Source of the DNA: Paenibacillus amylolyticus
Lineage (GTDB): Bacteria; Bacillota; Bacilli; Paenibacillales; Paenibacillaceae
Reading direction: 5' to 3'
NCBI RefSeq assembly: GCF_029689945.1
Contig: NZ_CP121451.1
Location: forward strand, 1,488,001-1,552,000
Length of the DNA stretch: 64,000 bases
The position numbers and the translations under genes were made by a program. Numbering within the stretch: position 1 is the stretch's first letter; every line of letters begins with the position of its first letter. Positions 27,636 to 37,597 of the stretch are shown piece by piece. Below the pieces are notes generated by a model. It saw only the letters and a list, made by a program, of their open reading frames with translations. It had not been told where the DNA came from and searched no databases.

Positions 27636-28457
27636 ATGAAGAAATCAGTAATCTACTGGCTACTGCTGCCGGGATTCGTGTTTTTGGCGGCATTTATGAT
27701 CATTCCGATTGTCCTGACGATCGGGTCGACGTTTTTTCAGGAAAACTCCTTCACGTTTGAAGGCTACATGCATTTTTTCAGAGACCCATACTTTTTGAAA
27801 ATATTGCTTACGACGCTGCAAGTCAGCGTGGTCACCACGATTGTCTGTGTGGTGCTCGGATTCCCGACAGCTTATTATATTTCGCAGAAAGCGCCGCGGC
27901 GCAAAGGCATTTTGCTGGCACTGGCGATCTTCCCACTGCTGACAAGCCCGGTTGTACGCTCGTTTAGCTGGATGATCATCCTTGGACGCAAAGGGCTGAT
28001 CAATAACACCCTGGTTGGCTTGGGCATCGTGGACAAGCCGCTGGATATTCTGTATACGCCAGCAGCGATGATGATCGGTCTGACGCACCTGTTTCTGCCA
28101 CTGATGATTATCTCTCTGGTGGGTGTGCTAGAGAACATTGACGGTGATCTGCTCAAAGCAGCACAAAGTCTGGGGGCATCGCGCATTACGGCATTCCGCC
28201 GGGTCGTATTCCCGCTGGCTGTGCCGGGACTGGTGATCGGAGCTGTGCTTGTCTTTGTCGGAAGCCTGACGGCGTATACCACACCTGCCCTCCTTGGAGG
28301 CAAGCAGCGCGTGATTGCTACGTTCCTGTATCAGAACGCCATGACCCTCAACGACTGGTATCTGGCCTCGGTTGTTGCCGCGATTATGATTGTCATTACA
28401 TTCGTCGTGGTTGGTGTTATGAACAAAATGGCCAAAACTTTAAATCCGAAGGGGTAG
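27636..28457 (+). CDS. ABC transporter permease, PotB type
   Basis: A 273-residue inner-membrane permease with about six helices. It has the binding-protein-dependent transport motif near residues 180-200 (LLKAAQSLGASRITAFRRVVFPLAVPG, the EAA loop that contacts the ATPase). The start at 27636 follows CAGGAGT by 8 bases; longer in-frame starts would run into the repeat element. The next gene starts 4 bp after its stop. It forms the channel with the PotC-type subunit. Confidence 0.9.
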   Translation: MKKSVIYWLLLPGFVFLAAFMIIPIVLTIGSTFFQENSFTFEGYMHFFRDPYFLKILLTTLQVSVVTTIVCVVLGFPTAYYISQKAPRRKGILLALAIFPLLTSPVVRSFSWMIILGRKGLINNTLVGLGIVDKPLDILYTPAAMMIGLTHLFLPLMIISLVGVLENIDGDLLKAAQSLGASRITAFRRVVFPLAVPGLVIGAVLVFVGSLTAYTTPALLGGKQRVIATFLYQNAMTLNDWYLASVVAAIMIVITFVVVGVMNKMAKTLNPKG

Positions 28458-28461
28458 ACAT

Positions 28462-29253
28462 ATGCGGGAGAAACATATCGGGCTGGGCCTGTTCAGTCTG
28501 CTGGTCTTTATCTTTCTGCTGGGCCCGCTTCTGATCATATCGGTCACTTCGTTTGAACCGGGAACGGTACTCAAATTTCCGCCGGAAGGTTTCTCCTTCC
28601 GCTGGTATGAGAATATTTTCAACACAGGCGGTTTCCTTCGCACGTTCCAGACGTCCATCATCATATCCCTGCTGGGGAACCTGTTGGCACTGGTGCTCGG
28701 AGTACCGGCTGCGTATGCACTCAGTCGTTACGATTTCAAAGGCAAGTCCGTGCTGAACGCACTGTTCCTGTCCCCGGTACTGATCCCGGGAATCGTGCTT
28801 GGTTTTACATTAATGAAATATCTGATCGTAATTTACCATCTGCCGATGTATCTCGGATTGTTGATCGGTCATACAATTATCATGCTGCCATTCATCATTC
28901 GGGTTATCGCATCGAGTCTGTCGAGCTTTGACTTTGCCGTGGAAGAAGCTGCGCTGAGTCTTGGGGCGGGACGGGTAAGAACGTTCTTCACGATTGTGCT
29001 TCCCAACATCCGCTCAGGCATTATCGCTGCGGTGCTGATTGCCTTCCTGGAGTCGTTCAACAACGTGGATATCTCCGTGTTCATGACCGGCCCAGGGGTA
29101 AGCACATTGCCAATTCAGATGCTGACCTATGTCGAGAATTACTTTGACCCGACGATTGCAGCCATTTCCGTGCTGTTAATGGTACTGACCGGACTCTTAA
29201 TGTTCGTGATCGAACGGATCATGGGCGGATTTTCATACTTTACTAAACGTTAA
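28462..29253 (+). CDS. ABC transporter permease, PotC type
   Basis: A 263-residue permease with six predicted helices. It starts with a short cytoplasmic tail and the helix GLGLFSLLVFIFLLGPLLII. The EAA loop reads VEEAALSLGAGRVRTFFTIVLPNIRSG, whose key part is EEAALSLGAG. It pairs with the preceding PotB-type subunit and the following ATPase. Tight spacing on both sides (4 bp upstream, 18 bp downstream) shows one operon. Confidence 0.9.
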   Translation: MREKHIGLGLFSLLVFIFLLGPLLIISVTSFEPGTVLKFPPEGFSFRWYENIFNTGGFLRTFQTSIIISLLGNLLALVLGVPAAYALSRYDFKGKSVLNALFLSPVLIPGIVLGFTLMKYLIVIYHLPMYLGLLIGHTIIMLPFIIRVIASSLSSFDFAVEEAALSLGAGRVRTFFTIVLPNIRSGIIAAVLIAFLESFNNVDISVFMTGPGVSTLPIQMLTYVENYFDPTIAAISVLLMVLTGLLMFVIERIMGGFSYFTKR

Positions 29254-29271
29254 TTGGAGGCGCAGAACGCT

Positions 29272-30329
29272 ATGGCATTGCTGACATTAGACCACGTATC
29301 CGTGGCATACGACAAGCAGACAATCCTGAAGGATTTTCAGTTGGATCTGGAAAAAGGTAAGCTGCTCTCCCTGCTCGGACCGAGCGGTTGCGGCAAAACA
29401 ACTACGCTGCGCCTCATCGCCGGATTCCTGGAAGCATCGCAGGGCAAGTTTATGTTCGGCGGCAAGGATTATACGAAGCTTCCGGCGAACAAGCGGAACT
29501 TCGGATTTGTATTTCAGAGTTATGCGTTATTCCCGCATCTGTCTGTCTATGACAACGTGGCCTTTGGCCTACGGATGCGCAAGGTGAAAGACAAGGATAT
29601 CTCATCCCGTGTGATGCGAATCCTTGAGGTGGTTAACCTGAATGGATTTGAGAAACGTTTTCCACAAGAACTGTCGGGTGGACAACGTCAGCGTGTGGCG
29701 ATTGCCCGCGCGTTGGTCATCGAGCCTGATCTGCTCTTGTTCGACGAACCGCTCAGTAATCTGGATGCGAACCTGCGACTCAACATGCGGGTCGAGATTC
29801 GCCGGATTCAGCAAGAGCTGGGCATTACAACGCTGTATGTCTCGCATGACCAGGAAGAGTGCTTCTCGATCTCGGATCAGGTCGCGATTATGAACAAAGG
29901 CGTAGTCGAGCAGCTCGACCGCCCGGAAACGATTTTCAAATATCCGGCAACGGAGTTTGTCGCACGATTCATCGGCTTCCATAATTTTATTGAATTTGCG
30001 GATCGCAGCGATGCAGGTGAACTTATCACTTTGCATGCGGGTGGACGTACATTTACAGCAACTGCACATCCCGGAACAGCACGTCCCGGTGCACGTAAAG
30101 GCGCGATTCGCCCGGATGATCTGATCGTTAGTGGAGATACTTCTGCGGATGTGGTGAACGCCTTGCCCGGGATTATCAAAGTCAGCACCTATCTGGGCGC
30201 AGCTATCAGTATGTGATTGAGACGGAACTGGGTGACTTTACAGCCAATCAGGAGATGGAGACACCGTACCTTAGTGGACAGCGTGTTAACCTGATTTTCC
30301 CACAGGATAAGCTTGTGCTGGTGGAGTAG
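29272..30329 (+). CDS. ABC transporter ATP-binding protein, PotA type (frame broken once)
   Basis: The ATPase powers the importer. Walker A is GPSGCGKTT, signature [15 protein letters not shown], Walker B LLLFDEPLSNLD and switch His VSHDQEE. A C-terminal TOBE/MOP-like regulatory domain follows. The frame stops early after STYLGAA. One missing base near 30199-30204 restores YQYVIETELGDFTAN and the usual C terminus, for a 352-residue protein ending at 30329. I place the start at 29272 because TTGGAGG lies about 11 bases before it. It is the fifth gene of the operon. Confidence 0.9.
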
Positions 30330-30503
30330 TCGTGAATGTAGGGAATAGCTTTACGAAATAAAAGCAGCAAAGAAGGCATTTCATGCGATGATTCCGGGTG
30401 ATGGCAGTGGTGTGCAGTCTGTGCAGTACAGCAGATTAAAGTGCAGGTTCATTGTCCGGTTCGGATCGCGGTGAAATGCTTGTGAAGAAGGAGATTATGC
30501 CCC

Positions 30504-32244
30504 ATGCGTGCAGATCAACTAATTGTGAATGTACATGTGTATAACAGTTATTATAAACGGTTTGAGATGAACAATGTTGCTGTGCTCGACGGCAGATTCC
30601 TGTATGTTGGACCCGGCGGTCCGGAGATGATTCAGGCAGACGAGGTCATCGATGCGCGGGAAAGATACTTGATTCCCGGCTTGATTGATATTCATCTGCA
30701 TATCGAAAGTACGATGGTGACACCGGAAACCTTTTCCCATGGTCTGATTGGCTGCGGGGTAACATCCATTGTCGCAGAACCGCATGAGATGGCGAATGTG
30801 TTCGGGCTCGAAGGGGTGCAGGAGATGATGGCCGCGAGTCGGGAGACGACGGTGGACATGTTCTATGCGATCCCAAGCTCCGTTCCGGCAACCCCGATGG
30901 AGACAACAGGCGGTTCGATTGAGATCGAAGATATGGATGTGCTGCTCGCCACTGGCGAGATCATCTGTCTGGGTGAGATCATGAACTATGTCGATGTCAT
31001 CCGTGATCCGGAGTGCAAGACGAACCAGATTTTACAGCATATCCGCAAAAACTATCCTGATCTCGTGATCGAAGGACATACACCGAAACTGCTTGGACTC
31101 GATCTGCATCGACTGATCTACGCAGGTATTGATTCCGATCATACCCATCAGAGCATTGAGGGATTGCAGGCGCGGATCGCAGCAGGCATGTTCATTGAGA
31201 TTCAGGAGAAATCGATGACACCAGAGGTCATGGAGTATCTGATTCAACATGATGTGGCACAGCATTTCTGCTTCGTAACGGATGATGTGATGCCGGATTC
31301 ACTGGTGGAGCGAGGTCATCTGGATCATATCGTACGCAAGGCCATTCAGATGGGGATGCGTCCGGAAGATGCGATCTACGCAGCAACGTCTACCCCTGCT
31401 TCCCGTATGAAAATGACCGACCGCGGTCGCATTGCCCCAGGCAAAGTGGCCGACTATGTGCTGATATCCAACCTGGAGGAGCTGACGATTGATCAGGTGT
31501 ACAAAAACGGCCGCAAAGCTTATGACAATTACGAACCGTATAAGCAGGAACGAATCACCGGGCAGTTTCCACCTCACTTCTATAAGAGCGTACAGTTGGA
31601 AAAGCTGGGTGCAGCAGACTTTGCAATTCAGTTGTCAGACCAGAAAGTCAGTGGATCAGGTGTTGATCTCGCTGGGGAAGGTGAATATCAATGCCGTGTG
31701 ATGATGGTCAAGGATGGTTCTACGTTTGTGGAAGAGCATATTGCACCGGTTCAGTCTTCGGAGGGCGAATTGCGCTGGGAAGAAAGCGGATATGCACAGA
31801 TCGCAACCTTTGAACGTTATGGCGTGAACGGCAATCATGCACATGGTCTGATCGGTGGAGACACCATCAAGCGCGGCGCCATTGCAACAACATATTCACA
31901 CGACAATCATAACCTGCTGGTTGTGGGACGCAATCGTGAAGATATGATATTGGCAGCTAACACCGTAATTTCGAGCCAAGGTGGATTCTGTGTGGTGGAA
32001 GATGGCAAGGTGCTGTCCCATCTGGAACTTCCTGTAGGTGGCATTTTGACGGAAGAACCTCTTGCAGTTGTGTCCCATCAAGTGAAGGAATTACGTGCAG
32101 CTGATGTTGTCTCTTGGATATGTACACTACAACCCGATTATGTCGCTCAGTACTCACTCTCTTGCGGTAAGTCCGGCGCTGAAGATTACGGACCATGGCT
32201 TGATTGATGTGAATGCAGGCAAGGTTGTATCTTTGATTGTTTAA
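30504..32244 (+). CDS. ade: Adenine deaminase (frame broken once near the C terminus)
   Basis: This ~579-residue amidohydrolase converts adenine to hypoxanthine and ammonia in purine salvage. Metal ligands are visible in PGLIDIHLHIESTM (HxH) and AEPHEMANVFG, with VIEGHTPKL, DSDHTHQ and FVTDDVMPD further on. GNHAHGLIGG and FCVVEDGKV belong to the C-terminal domain. Near 32097-32106 one extra base (or two missing) throws the frame off. In the other frame the family's normal ending appears, LGYVHYNPIMSLSTHSL then VSPALKITDHGLIDV, to the stop at 32244. An AAGGAG ribosome binding site is 10 bases upstream. It ends the purine ABC operon. Confidence 0.93.
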
Positions 32245-32338
32245 TTTGAATTAGAAAATGTAGAGCACCTCAGTTCACAATGATTTATGTTGTGGAAAGG
32301 GGTGCTTTATGTCTTATAAAAATTGCTTGATGTTCAAA

Positions 32339-32524
32339 TTATAATAATTTCTCTGGATTCTTCACCTTAACGGAGACCACTTCTCCGCAATCCAAACACA
32401 CGGTATATACTCTTTCTGAACCAATCGACAATTTCTTATCCAATGGACGAAGGTTGATGAAGTCGGATGCCCGTACGAAAGACGTGCCTCCACAATCGGT
32501 ACATTTCTCTACTGTAGTACTCAT
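32339..32524 (-). CDS. Small zinc-ribbon protein
   Basis: A 61-residue protein with two CxxCG pairs (CTDCGG near the N terminus and CLDCGE about 35 residues later). This is a single zinc ribbon, with the basic C-terminal tail KVKNPEKLL. I choose the ATG at 32524 because AAAGGTGG lies 9 bases before it; the upstream ATG at 32548 has no ribosome binding site. The function is unknown. Confidence 0.65.
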   Translation of the reverse strand: MSTTVEKCTDCGGTSFVRASDFINLRPLDKKLSIGSERVYTVCLDCGEVVSVKVKNPEKLL

Positions 32525-32707
32525 ATGTTCATTCCACCTTTTAATCATTTTGGGTTTGATCCTTAATAAATTATATTCCAGTAACTGGGATGTGGCAATT
32601 ATTGATTGTCCACATTTACCATATCCCTTTTGGACGAAGAAACGGATTACATATATAGTAATAAGAAGAGAATGCTTGAGACAGAAGCAGGAGGATTAGT
32701 AATTACT

Positions 32708-33445
32708 ATGAATATACAACATAATGCCAAAACCATATTTTTCGATGTGGATGATACTTTATATGATCACTTACAGCCGCTTCGTGGGGCGTTGCAGGAT
32801 GTTCTCGGCCTGCCGGATGATTTTCCTTTTGCCGATGCCTATCACCGTTTTCGTTATTACAGTGACTGGCTGTCTGCACAAGAAGATCTGTCTGCTGTGC
32901 CGGAGCCGGATGCGGTGGAGCGAATGCGCCGTCGGAGGTTTGAATTGACGATGGAGGAGTTTGGACTCCCTCTACAATCGGGACAGGCTGAAGAACTGCA
33001 AGCTCAGTACCTGAGCAGACAGTTTGAGATTGTGCCTTTTGAAGGAGCATACGAGTTGATCAGAAGGCTTCAGGCAGAGGGACATACCGTTGGACTAATC
33101 ACCAATGGAGAAGGAGAGCATCAGCGGCGCAAGCTTGAAGCACTGGATGTGCTCAGTCTCGTGGACGAGCATCTGATCTTCATTTCCGGTATGACCGGTT
33201 ATGCGAAGCCGGATCGCAGGTTGTTTGACTATGTGAGCAAGCAGACCGGGACAGATGCCCATTCCAGCTATTACATTGGAGATTCATGGCGTAATGATGT
33301 GGTAGGTGCAGTGGATGCGGGATGGACAGTCATTTGGTTCAACCATCGGGAGGCACTGCCTGAGTCTGATCATCAGCCCCATTTTGTAGCATCGAGCTAT
33401 GAGGAGATCAGTCGTATTCTAACTTTTGAAGTTGTCCGAGTTTAA
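32708..33445 (+). CDS. HAD-superfamily hydrolase (YjjG-like)
   Basis: A 245-residue phosphatase-type protein. All four HAD motifs are visible: FFDVDDTLYD (nucleophile Asp), VGLITNGEGEHQ (motif II Thr), GYAKPDRRLF (motif III Lys), and YYIGDSWRNDVVGA (motif IV, acidic pair). A helical cap lies between motifs I and II (residues ~20-95). YjjG and related enzymes dephosphorylate nucleotides or sugar phosphates, but the substrate here is not known. AGGAGGA lies 13 bases before the chosen ATG, a long spacing, so the start is slightly uncertain. A terminator follows. Confidence 0.87.
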   Translation: MNIQHNAKTIFFDVDDTLYDHLQPLRGALQDVLGLPDDFPFADAYHRFRYYSDWLSAQEDLSAVPEPDAVERMRRRRFELTMEEFGLPLQSGQAEELQAQYLSRQFEIVPFEGAYELIRRLQAEGHTVGLITNGEGEHQRRKLEALDVLSLVDEHLIFISGMTGYAKPDRRLFDYVSKQTGTDAHSSYYIGDSWRNDVVGAVDAGWTVIWFNHREALPESDHQPHFVASSYEEISRILTFEVVRV

Positions 33446-33464
33446 GGAGATATATGTTTAAAGG

Positions 33465-33503
33465 AGCAGTCCTGTTACCTTTTTAGGTGCAGGTCTGCTT
33501 TTT
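33465..33503 (+). terminator. Intrinsic terminator of the HAD hydrolase gene
   Basis: AGCAGTCCTG and CAGGTCTGCT form the stem, followed by TTTTT. Confidence 0.7.
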
Positions 33504-33540
33504 AGTGTTAAAAAAGACTCTATTGTTTACGTTATATCTG

Positions 33541-33891
33541 CTATAAAGGCATTAATAATGAGGTGTCTAACTCTTCACTTTCAATTACAATGGCGGTGAG
33601 TCCGGTTTCTGTTTTGGTTTCGTGCCATTCATGTGTATCCCACAGTACCGCTTCGCCACAATGAACTTTGATGTATTCATTGGCTTCGCCTCTAACCCAA
33701 CCTTCTCCATTAACGATCAAAAGGAGTTGCGGAACCACAGCTTGGTGATAACCGATTACTCCACCCTCAGCCAAGTGCATACATCCGATATGAGCGGGTT
33801 TGTCGGTCTGCGTAATACGTGACATGACGAAATTGGAATCAAATTTGGTAATCTTCTTCCCTGACTCTTGTTTAAATTGAAATATCCTCAT
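33541..33891 (-). CDS. Cupin-domain protein
   Basis: A 116-residue single-domain cupin. The first motif region is GGVIGYHQAVVPQLLLIVNGEGWV and the second is VLWDTHEWHETKTETGLTAI; only some of the metal ligands (His in GYHQ, THEWHE) are conserved. Such small cupins bind a metal or small ligand in the cytoplasm, and no reaction can be assigned. It is transcribed away from the dps gene. The ~230 bp from 33892 to about 34119 hold no convincing gene or signal; a 79-codon frame there has no ribosome binding site. Confidence 0.78.
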   Translation of the reverse strand: MRIFQFKQESGKKITKFDSNFVMSRITQTDKPAHIGCMHLAEGGVIGYHQAVVPQLLLIVNGEGWVRGEANEYIKVHCGEAVLWDTHEWHETKTETGLTAIVIESEELDTSLLMPL

Positions 33892-34119
33892 ATTTACCTC
33901 CGCAATCGTGACTAAGTTAAATTCCTACAATGGCAACGTTCCTTATGATGGTATCATCCTACTCCAAAAAAATATGGAGACCCAATCTGATGAGTCTATC
34001 ATAGCTCCAATCATTGAGGAACCATTTGTTTACAATTCTCTCTTTGTTAACTGTCTGTGCCTTGATTTCTATGAAGCTGCACTTCATGTAATCTTCATTC
34101 AGAAGACCGTGCAAAAGCC

Positions 34120-34148
34120 TTCCCAAACCTTAAATACGGTGTTATAAT
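34120..34148 (+). promoter_or_regulatory. Promoter of dps
   Basis: TTCCCA, 17-bp spacer, then a perfect TATAAT at 34143-34148, about 100 bp before the dps start. Confidence 0.6.
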
Positions 34149-34157
34149 TAAAACAAG

Positions 34158-34176
34158 ATTTAGATTAAGTCTAAAT
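34158..34176. promoter_or_regulatory. Palindromic operator downstream of the dps -10 (PerR/Fur-like)
   Basis: ATTTAGA-TTAAG-TCTAAAT, a 7-bp perfect inverted repeat covering the expected transcription start region. Its core partly resembles a PerR box (TTATAATTATTATAA). Peroxide control of dps/mrgA by PerR is known in Bacillus; here it is inferred. Confidence 0.5.
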
Positions 34177-34250
34177 TAAAATAATGAATCAAGACAAAGC
34201 TACAACAATCATTCACATTCAATTTTTATATTCGAGAGGGGATAAATTCC

Positions 34251-34730
34251 ATGAGCACAATCCAAACTAGAAATAACACTTTTGCTAACGATGCCACAAC
34301 ACTTCAAGATACCCTGAACCGTCAGATCGCAGGTTGGTCCGTGTTGTACACGAAACTTCATAACTTCCACTGGTATGTCCAAGGACCTCATTTCTTCACA
34401 CTGCATGCCAAATTCGAAGAACTGTACAACCTTGCTACGGCGAATATGGACGAGGTTGCAGAACGTTTGCTGGCTATTGGTGGACGTCCGGTGGCTACGA
34501 TGGGTGAACAACTGCGTCTGTCTCCCATTGAAGAGGCACAAGGCCAGTTGTCTGCTGAGCGTATGGTAGAGTCGGTGGTTGCTGATCTGCGTACAATGGT
34601 AGAAGTGATTCACCAAGGCATTCACGAAGCTGGAGAAGCAGAGGATAACGCAACGGAAGATATGCTGATTGGTTTCACCGCTGCGCTGGATAAAGAGATC
34701 TGGATGTTAAGCGCATTTCTGGGCAAATAA
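34251..34730 (+). CDS. dps: Dps-family ferritin-like DNA-protection protein
   Basis: A 159-residue four-helix-bundle protein that forms a dodecamer, oxidises Fe(II) with peroxide and protects DNA. The intersubunit ferroxidase motif is seen as KLHNFHWYVQGPHFFTLH followed by FEELYN and MDEVAERLLAIGG (His, Asp and Glu ligands). GAGAGGGG precedes the ATG. It is probably induced by oxidative stress through the upstream palindrome. The nitric oxide synthase gene follows after 127 bp with its own promoter. Confidence 0.94.
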   Translation: MSTIQTRNNTFANDATTLQDTLNRQIAGWSVLYTKLHNFHWYVQGPHFFTLHAKFEELYNLATANMDEVAERLLAIGGRPVATMGEQLRLSPIEEAQGQLSAERMVESVVADLRTMVEVIHQGIHEAGEAEDNATEDMLIGFTAALDKEIWMLSAFLGK

Positions 34731-34791
34731 GCAAGGTTACCCTTCATCTTGACAACGATATGTAGAGTCCGTGAACAAAGTGTCCGTTCGC

Positions 34792-34820
34792 TTACAAATC
34801 CGGTGCGCTTGCCGTATAAT
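34792..34820 (+). promoter_or_regulatory. Promoter of nos
   Basis: TTACAA, exactly 17 bp, then TATAAT, 37 bp before the nitric oxide synthase start codon. Confidence 0.7.
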
Positions 34821-34857
34821 GATGGCATCCAAGATGTACAGAATGGTGGAATGAATG

Positions 34858-36069
34858 ATGCGGTCAGACCTGGAACAATTGCAGGAAGAAGCTGAACGGT
34901 TTATATATACATGTTATGAAGAGCTGGGCCATTCGCGTGAAGACGCGCAGGCCCGGCTTGTTGTTGTTAAGGGCGAGATTGAAGTAACGGGTACTTATGT
35001 GCATACCACAGAGGAATTGGAGCAAGGTTGCAAAATGGCCTGGCGGAACAGCAACCGCTGTATCGGGCGGCTGTTCTGGGATAAATTGCGGATCGTGGAT
35101 GCCCGTCATGCCGATACGGCAGGAAGGTCTGCGGATGCTGTGCTGAATCATATCCATGTGGCATCCAATGGAGGCAAAGTCATTCCGATGATTACGATCC
35201 TTCCACCGGATGGACCGAAAGGAGCACCGGTACGTGTCTGGAATCATCAGCTCATTCGTTATGCTGGATATGAGACAGAGCAAGGCGTTATTGGAGATCC
35301 TGCTTCCGTGGAGCTGACCAAGGTAGCCATATCCCTTGGCTGGCAAGGAGCAGGTGGCTCTTATGATGTGTTACCGCTCATTATACAGGCACAAGGACAA
35401 GTGCCAGAGTGGTATGTTATACCCGAAGAAGAGATTGTAGAAGTGATGATTGAGCACCCGGAGCAGAAGGAGATTGCTGAACTGGGTATGCGCTGGTATG
35501 GTGTGCCGATGATTGCCGATATGCGTCTGGAGATTGGCGGTATATCCTACCCGGCAGCGCCGTTCAATGGTTGGTATATGGGTACGGAGATCGGCGCCCG
35601 TAATCTGGCAGATACATTCCGGTACAACAAGCTGCCTGCGGTGGCGGCAGCATTTGGTTTGAATACGTCAAGCGAAACGACATTGTGGAAGGATCGGGCG
35701 TTGGTGGAGTTAAATGTCGCTGTGCTGCATTCGTTTAAGAAAGCAGGCGTGAGCATTGTCGATCACCACACGGCGGCAGCGCAGTTCGCGCTCTTTGAAC
35801 AGCGGGAAGAGAAGGCTGGACGTGAGCTGACCGGGGATTGGGTGTGGCTGATTCCGCCAGTCTCCCCGGCGACAACGCATATTTTCCACAGCTCGTATCG
35901 CAATGAGATTGTGAAGCCGAACTTTTTCCATCAGGATCAGGCGTATACGCTGAAAGATGGCGTGGCATCTGCCGCAGAGCTGCGAAGCAGCGAGCAGCAG
36001 AATGCACAGGTAGAGCATCCCCAGTCACAGGCCGGAGATGCACCAATGAAATGCCCGTTTGCACATTAA
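34858..36069 (+). CDS. nos: Bacterial nitric oxide synthase (oxygenase)
   Basis: An oxygenase-only NOS of ~403 residues, making NO from arginine with electrons from a partner reductase. The heme-Cys motif reads CKMAWRNSNRCIGRLFWDK (the proximal ligand is the Cys in NRCIGR, about residue 67). Substrate-site residues occur in PFNGWYMGTEIGARNL, a hallmark with the arginine-binding Glu, and the pterin/dimer part includes WVWLIPPVSPATTHIFH. A ~35-residue C-terminal tail ending MKCPFAH goes beyond the usual bacterial length. The start is ATG at 34858 or 34855; GGTGGA favours 34858. In Bacillus NO protects against oxidants and antibiotics, which fits the dps neighbour. Confidence 0.95.
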   Translation: MRSDLEQLQEEAERFIYTCYEELGHSREDAQARLVVVKGEIEVTGTYVHTTEELEQGCKMAWRNSNRCIGRLFWDKLRIVDARHADTAGRSADAVLNHIHVASNGGKVIPMITILPPDGPKGAPVRVWNHQLIRYAGYETEQGVIGDPASVELTKVAISLGWQGAGGSYDVLPLIIQAQGQVPEWYVIPEEEIVEVMIEHPEQKEIAELGMRWYGVPMIADMRLEIGGISYPAAPFNGWYMGTEIGARNLADTFRYNKLPAVAAAFGLNTSSETTLWKDRALVELNVAVLHSFKKAGVSIVDHHTAAAQFALFEQREEKAGRELTGDWVWLIPPVSPATTHIFHSSYRNEIVKPNFFHQDQAYTLKDGVASAAELRSSEQQNAQVEHPQSQAGDAPMKCPFAH

Positions 36070-36092
36070 ATTGTGCAAGCGGGTTATTTTTT
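36054..36092 (+). terminator. Intrinsic terminator of nos
   Basis: CCCGTTTGCACA pairs with TGTGCAAGCGGG, followed by TTATTTTTT. The left arm includes the last codons of nos. Confidence 0.85.
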
Positions 36093-36117
36093 GTAATCTT
36101 TTTTTCAAAAGGCAGGG

Positions 36118-37343
36118 CTATCCCTCTTTCAATCGGTACCGACTGCGCATCACACCCTGAACGGCAATGGCTACCGCAATCAGCACCAGATTGAACACAA
36201 ACACGGAGTAGAGTGAGCCAACCTCCATCAGCAGCGCTGCAACCAATGGAGATACGATGGAGCCGATCTCGGCAGATGAGACAATTTTGCCTATGACAGA
36301 GCTTCGACTCTCGTCTGGAATATGATCACCGATATGAGCAAAGAACGAATCCATGTAACATGCACCGCCAACCCCGCCAATCAGCATGCCAATGTAGACC
36401 CATAGAGGGGAGGACGTACTTAGAAATACGGCAACTTCGATGCCAATCAGGAACATGCCGAGCATACAAAGCAACAGACGATCGCCTAAGCGGTCAGAGA
36501 GATAACCGACAAAGGGGCAGCGGCAAGCGTAGAGATGCCGGATACGGTGAAAGCGAGACTGGTGGCAAAGGGGTCCCAATGCATGATGTGAGCCGCATAC
36601 AGTGCGAAGTAGGTGAGAAACACCGCATAGGCGCTCATCTCCAGAAAATGTACCGTACCGTAGCCGAGAAGCTGTTGACGCTGGGTAAGCTCTGTAGTTG
36701 GGCTGATCGTTGTTGAGTCCGGAGCTTGATTGGATTGAGAGATATCCGTACCTTGCGTATGCAGTGCATCAGATGTTGCTGAAGGTAAAGGCGGGGCCGT
36801 CATCTTCATCCCCATCGCAGCGACTACAGCCATCAGACAACATAACGTAACAAGCAGAAAAGGAACGGACAAGGGCCAATGCAGTGCGAGCCAGCCACTG
36901 ATGACCGGACCGAGCACCATGCCGCCACCCTCACTGCTGCTGATATACCCATTGTACAGTCCGCGATTATCCACATTGCCTTCATCTCCTATGATAGAAC
37001 GCACGACCACGGTAAGCCCGGTGGAAGCGAGTCCTTGCAGCAGTCGGAGCAGGCCGAACAACACCGCAGCAGAAGACAGAGCGAAGCCACCCATACAGAC
37101 AGCGAGCAGTAACAGCATGAGGATGAGCGTGCGTTTACCCCCGAGTTTCTTATAGATTGCTGCAGCAGGAACACCACCAATGACTTTCCCTACATAAAAG
37201 AGTGCAAAAATAACCCCCATCATCCAGCCGGACAGTCCGAATTCCTCGATAAACAAAGGAAACAGGGGCAGGATCATGAATCCGCCCATCTGACTTAGGA
37301 AACAAATGGTCATCAGCAAAGGCAGGTTACGACGAATATTCAA
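36118..37343 (-). CDS. MFS transporter (frame broken once)
   Basis: A 12-helix major facilitator. The N-terminal half has PLFPLFIEEFGLSGWMMG and the loop-2 signature GKVIGGVPAAAIYKKLGGKR. A Ser/Thr/Gln-rich central cytoplasmic loop (about 195-235) joins the second half with GYLSDRLGDR. The frame breaks at GGGG (36514-36517); a fifth G restores STLAAAPFVGYLSDRLGD and a 408-residue protein of normal length. It is probably a drug or metabolite efflux carrier with unknown substrate. It converges on nos and is divergent from potABCD. Confidence 0.87.
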
Positions 37344-37488
37344 GAGTCAAGACTCCTCTCACGCCTAAAATGCACTCCTAAATAGGCTTCAATTCCAAAG
37401 GAATGCGTAGATATCGACATATACCCGTAATGTATGCAGAATTCATGAAAATAAGAAGAAATGAGACGTGGTGTTTACATCAAAACCA

Positions 37489-37516
37489 TTGCGGTTATAC
37501 CTGAATCATATATAAT
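37489..37516 (+). promoter_or_regulatory. Promoter of potABCD
   Basis: TTGCGG, 16-bp spacer, perfect TATAAT, about 80 bp before potA. Confidence 0.6.
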
Positions 37517-37597
37517 AGATGGGTTATCTATAAGGATGCATGAACAAAAGTGTACAGAATAAAGAGGTACCTCAAGTATAAGGGGGCGATGTGAAGC

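Noticed and set aside
33908..34147. A 79-codon plus-strand frame before dps
   Set aside because: It has no ribosome binding site, runs across the dps promoter, and its product resembles no protein family.
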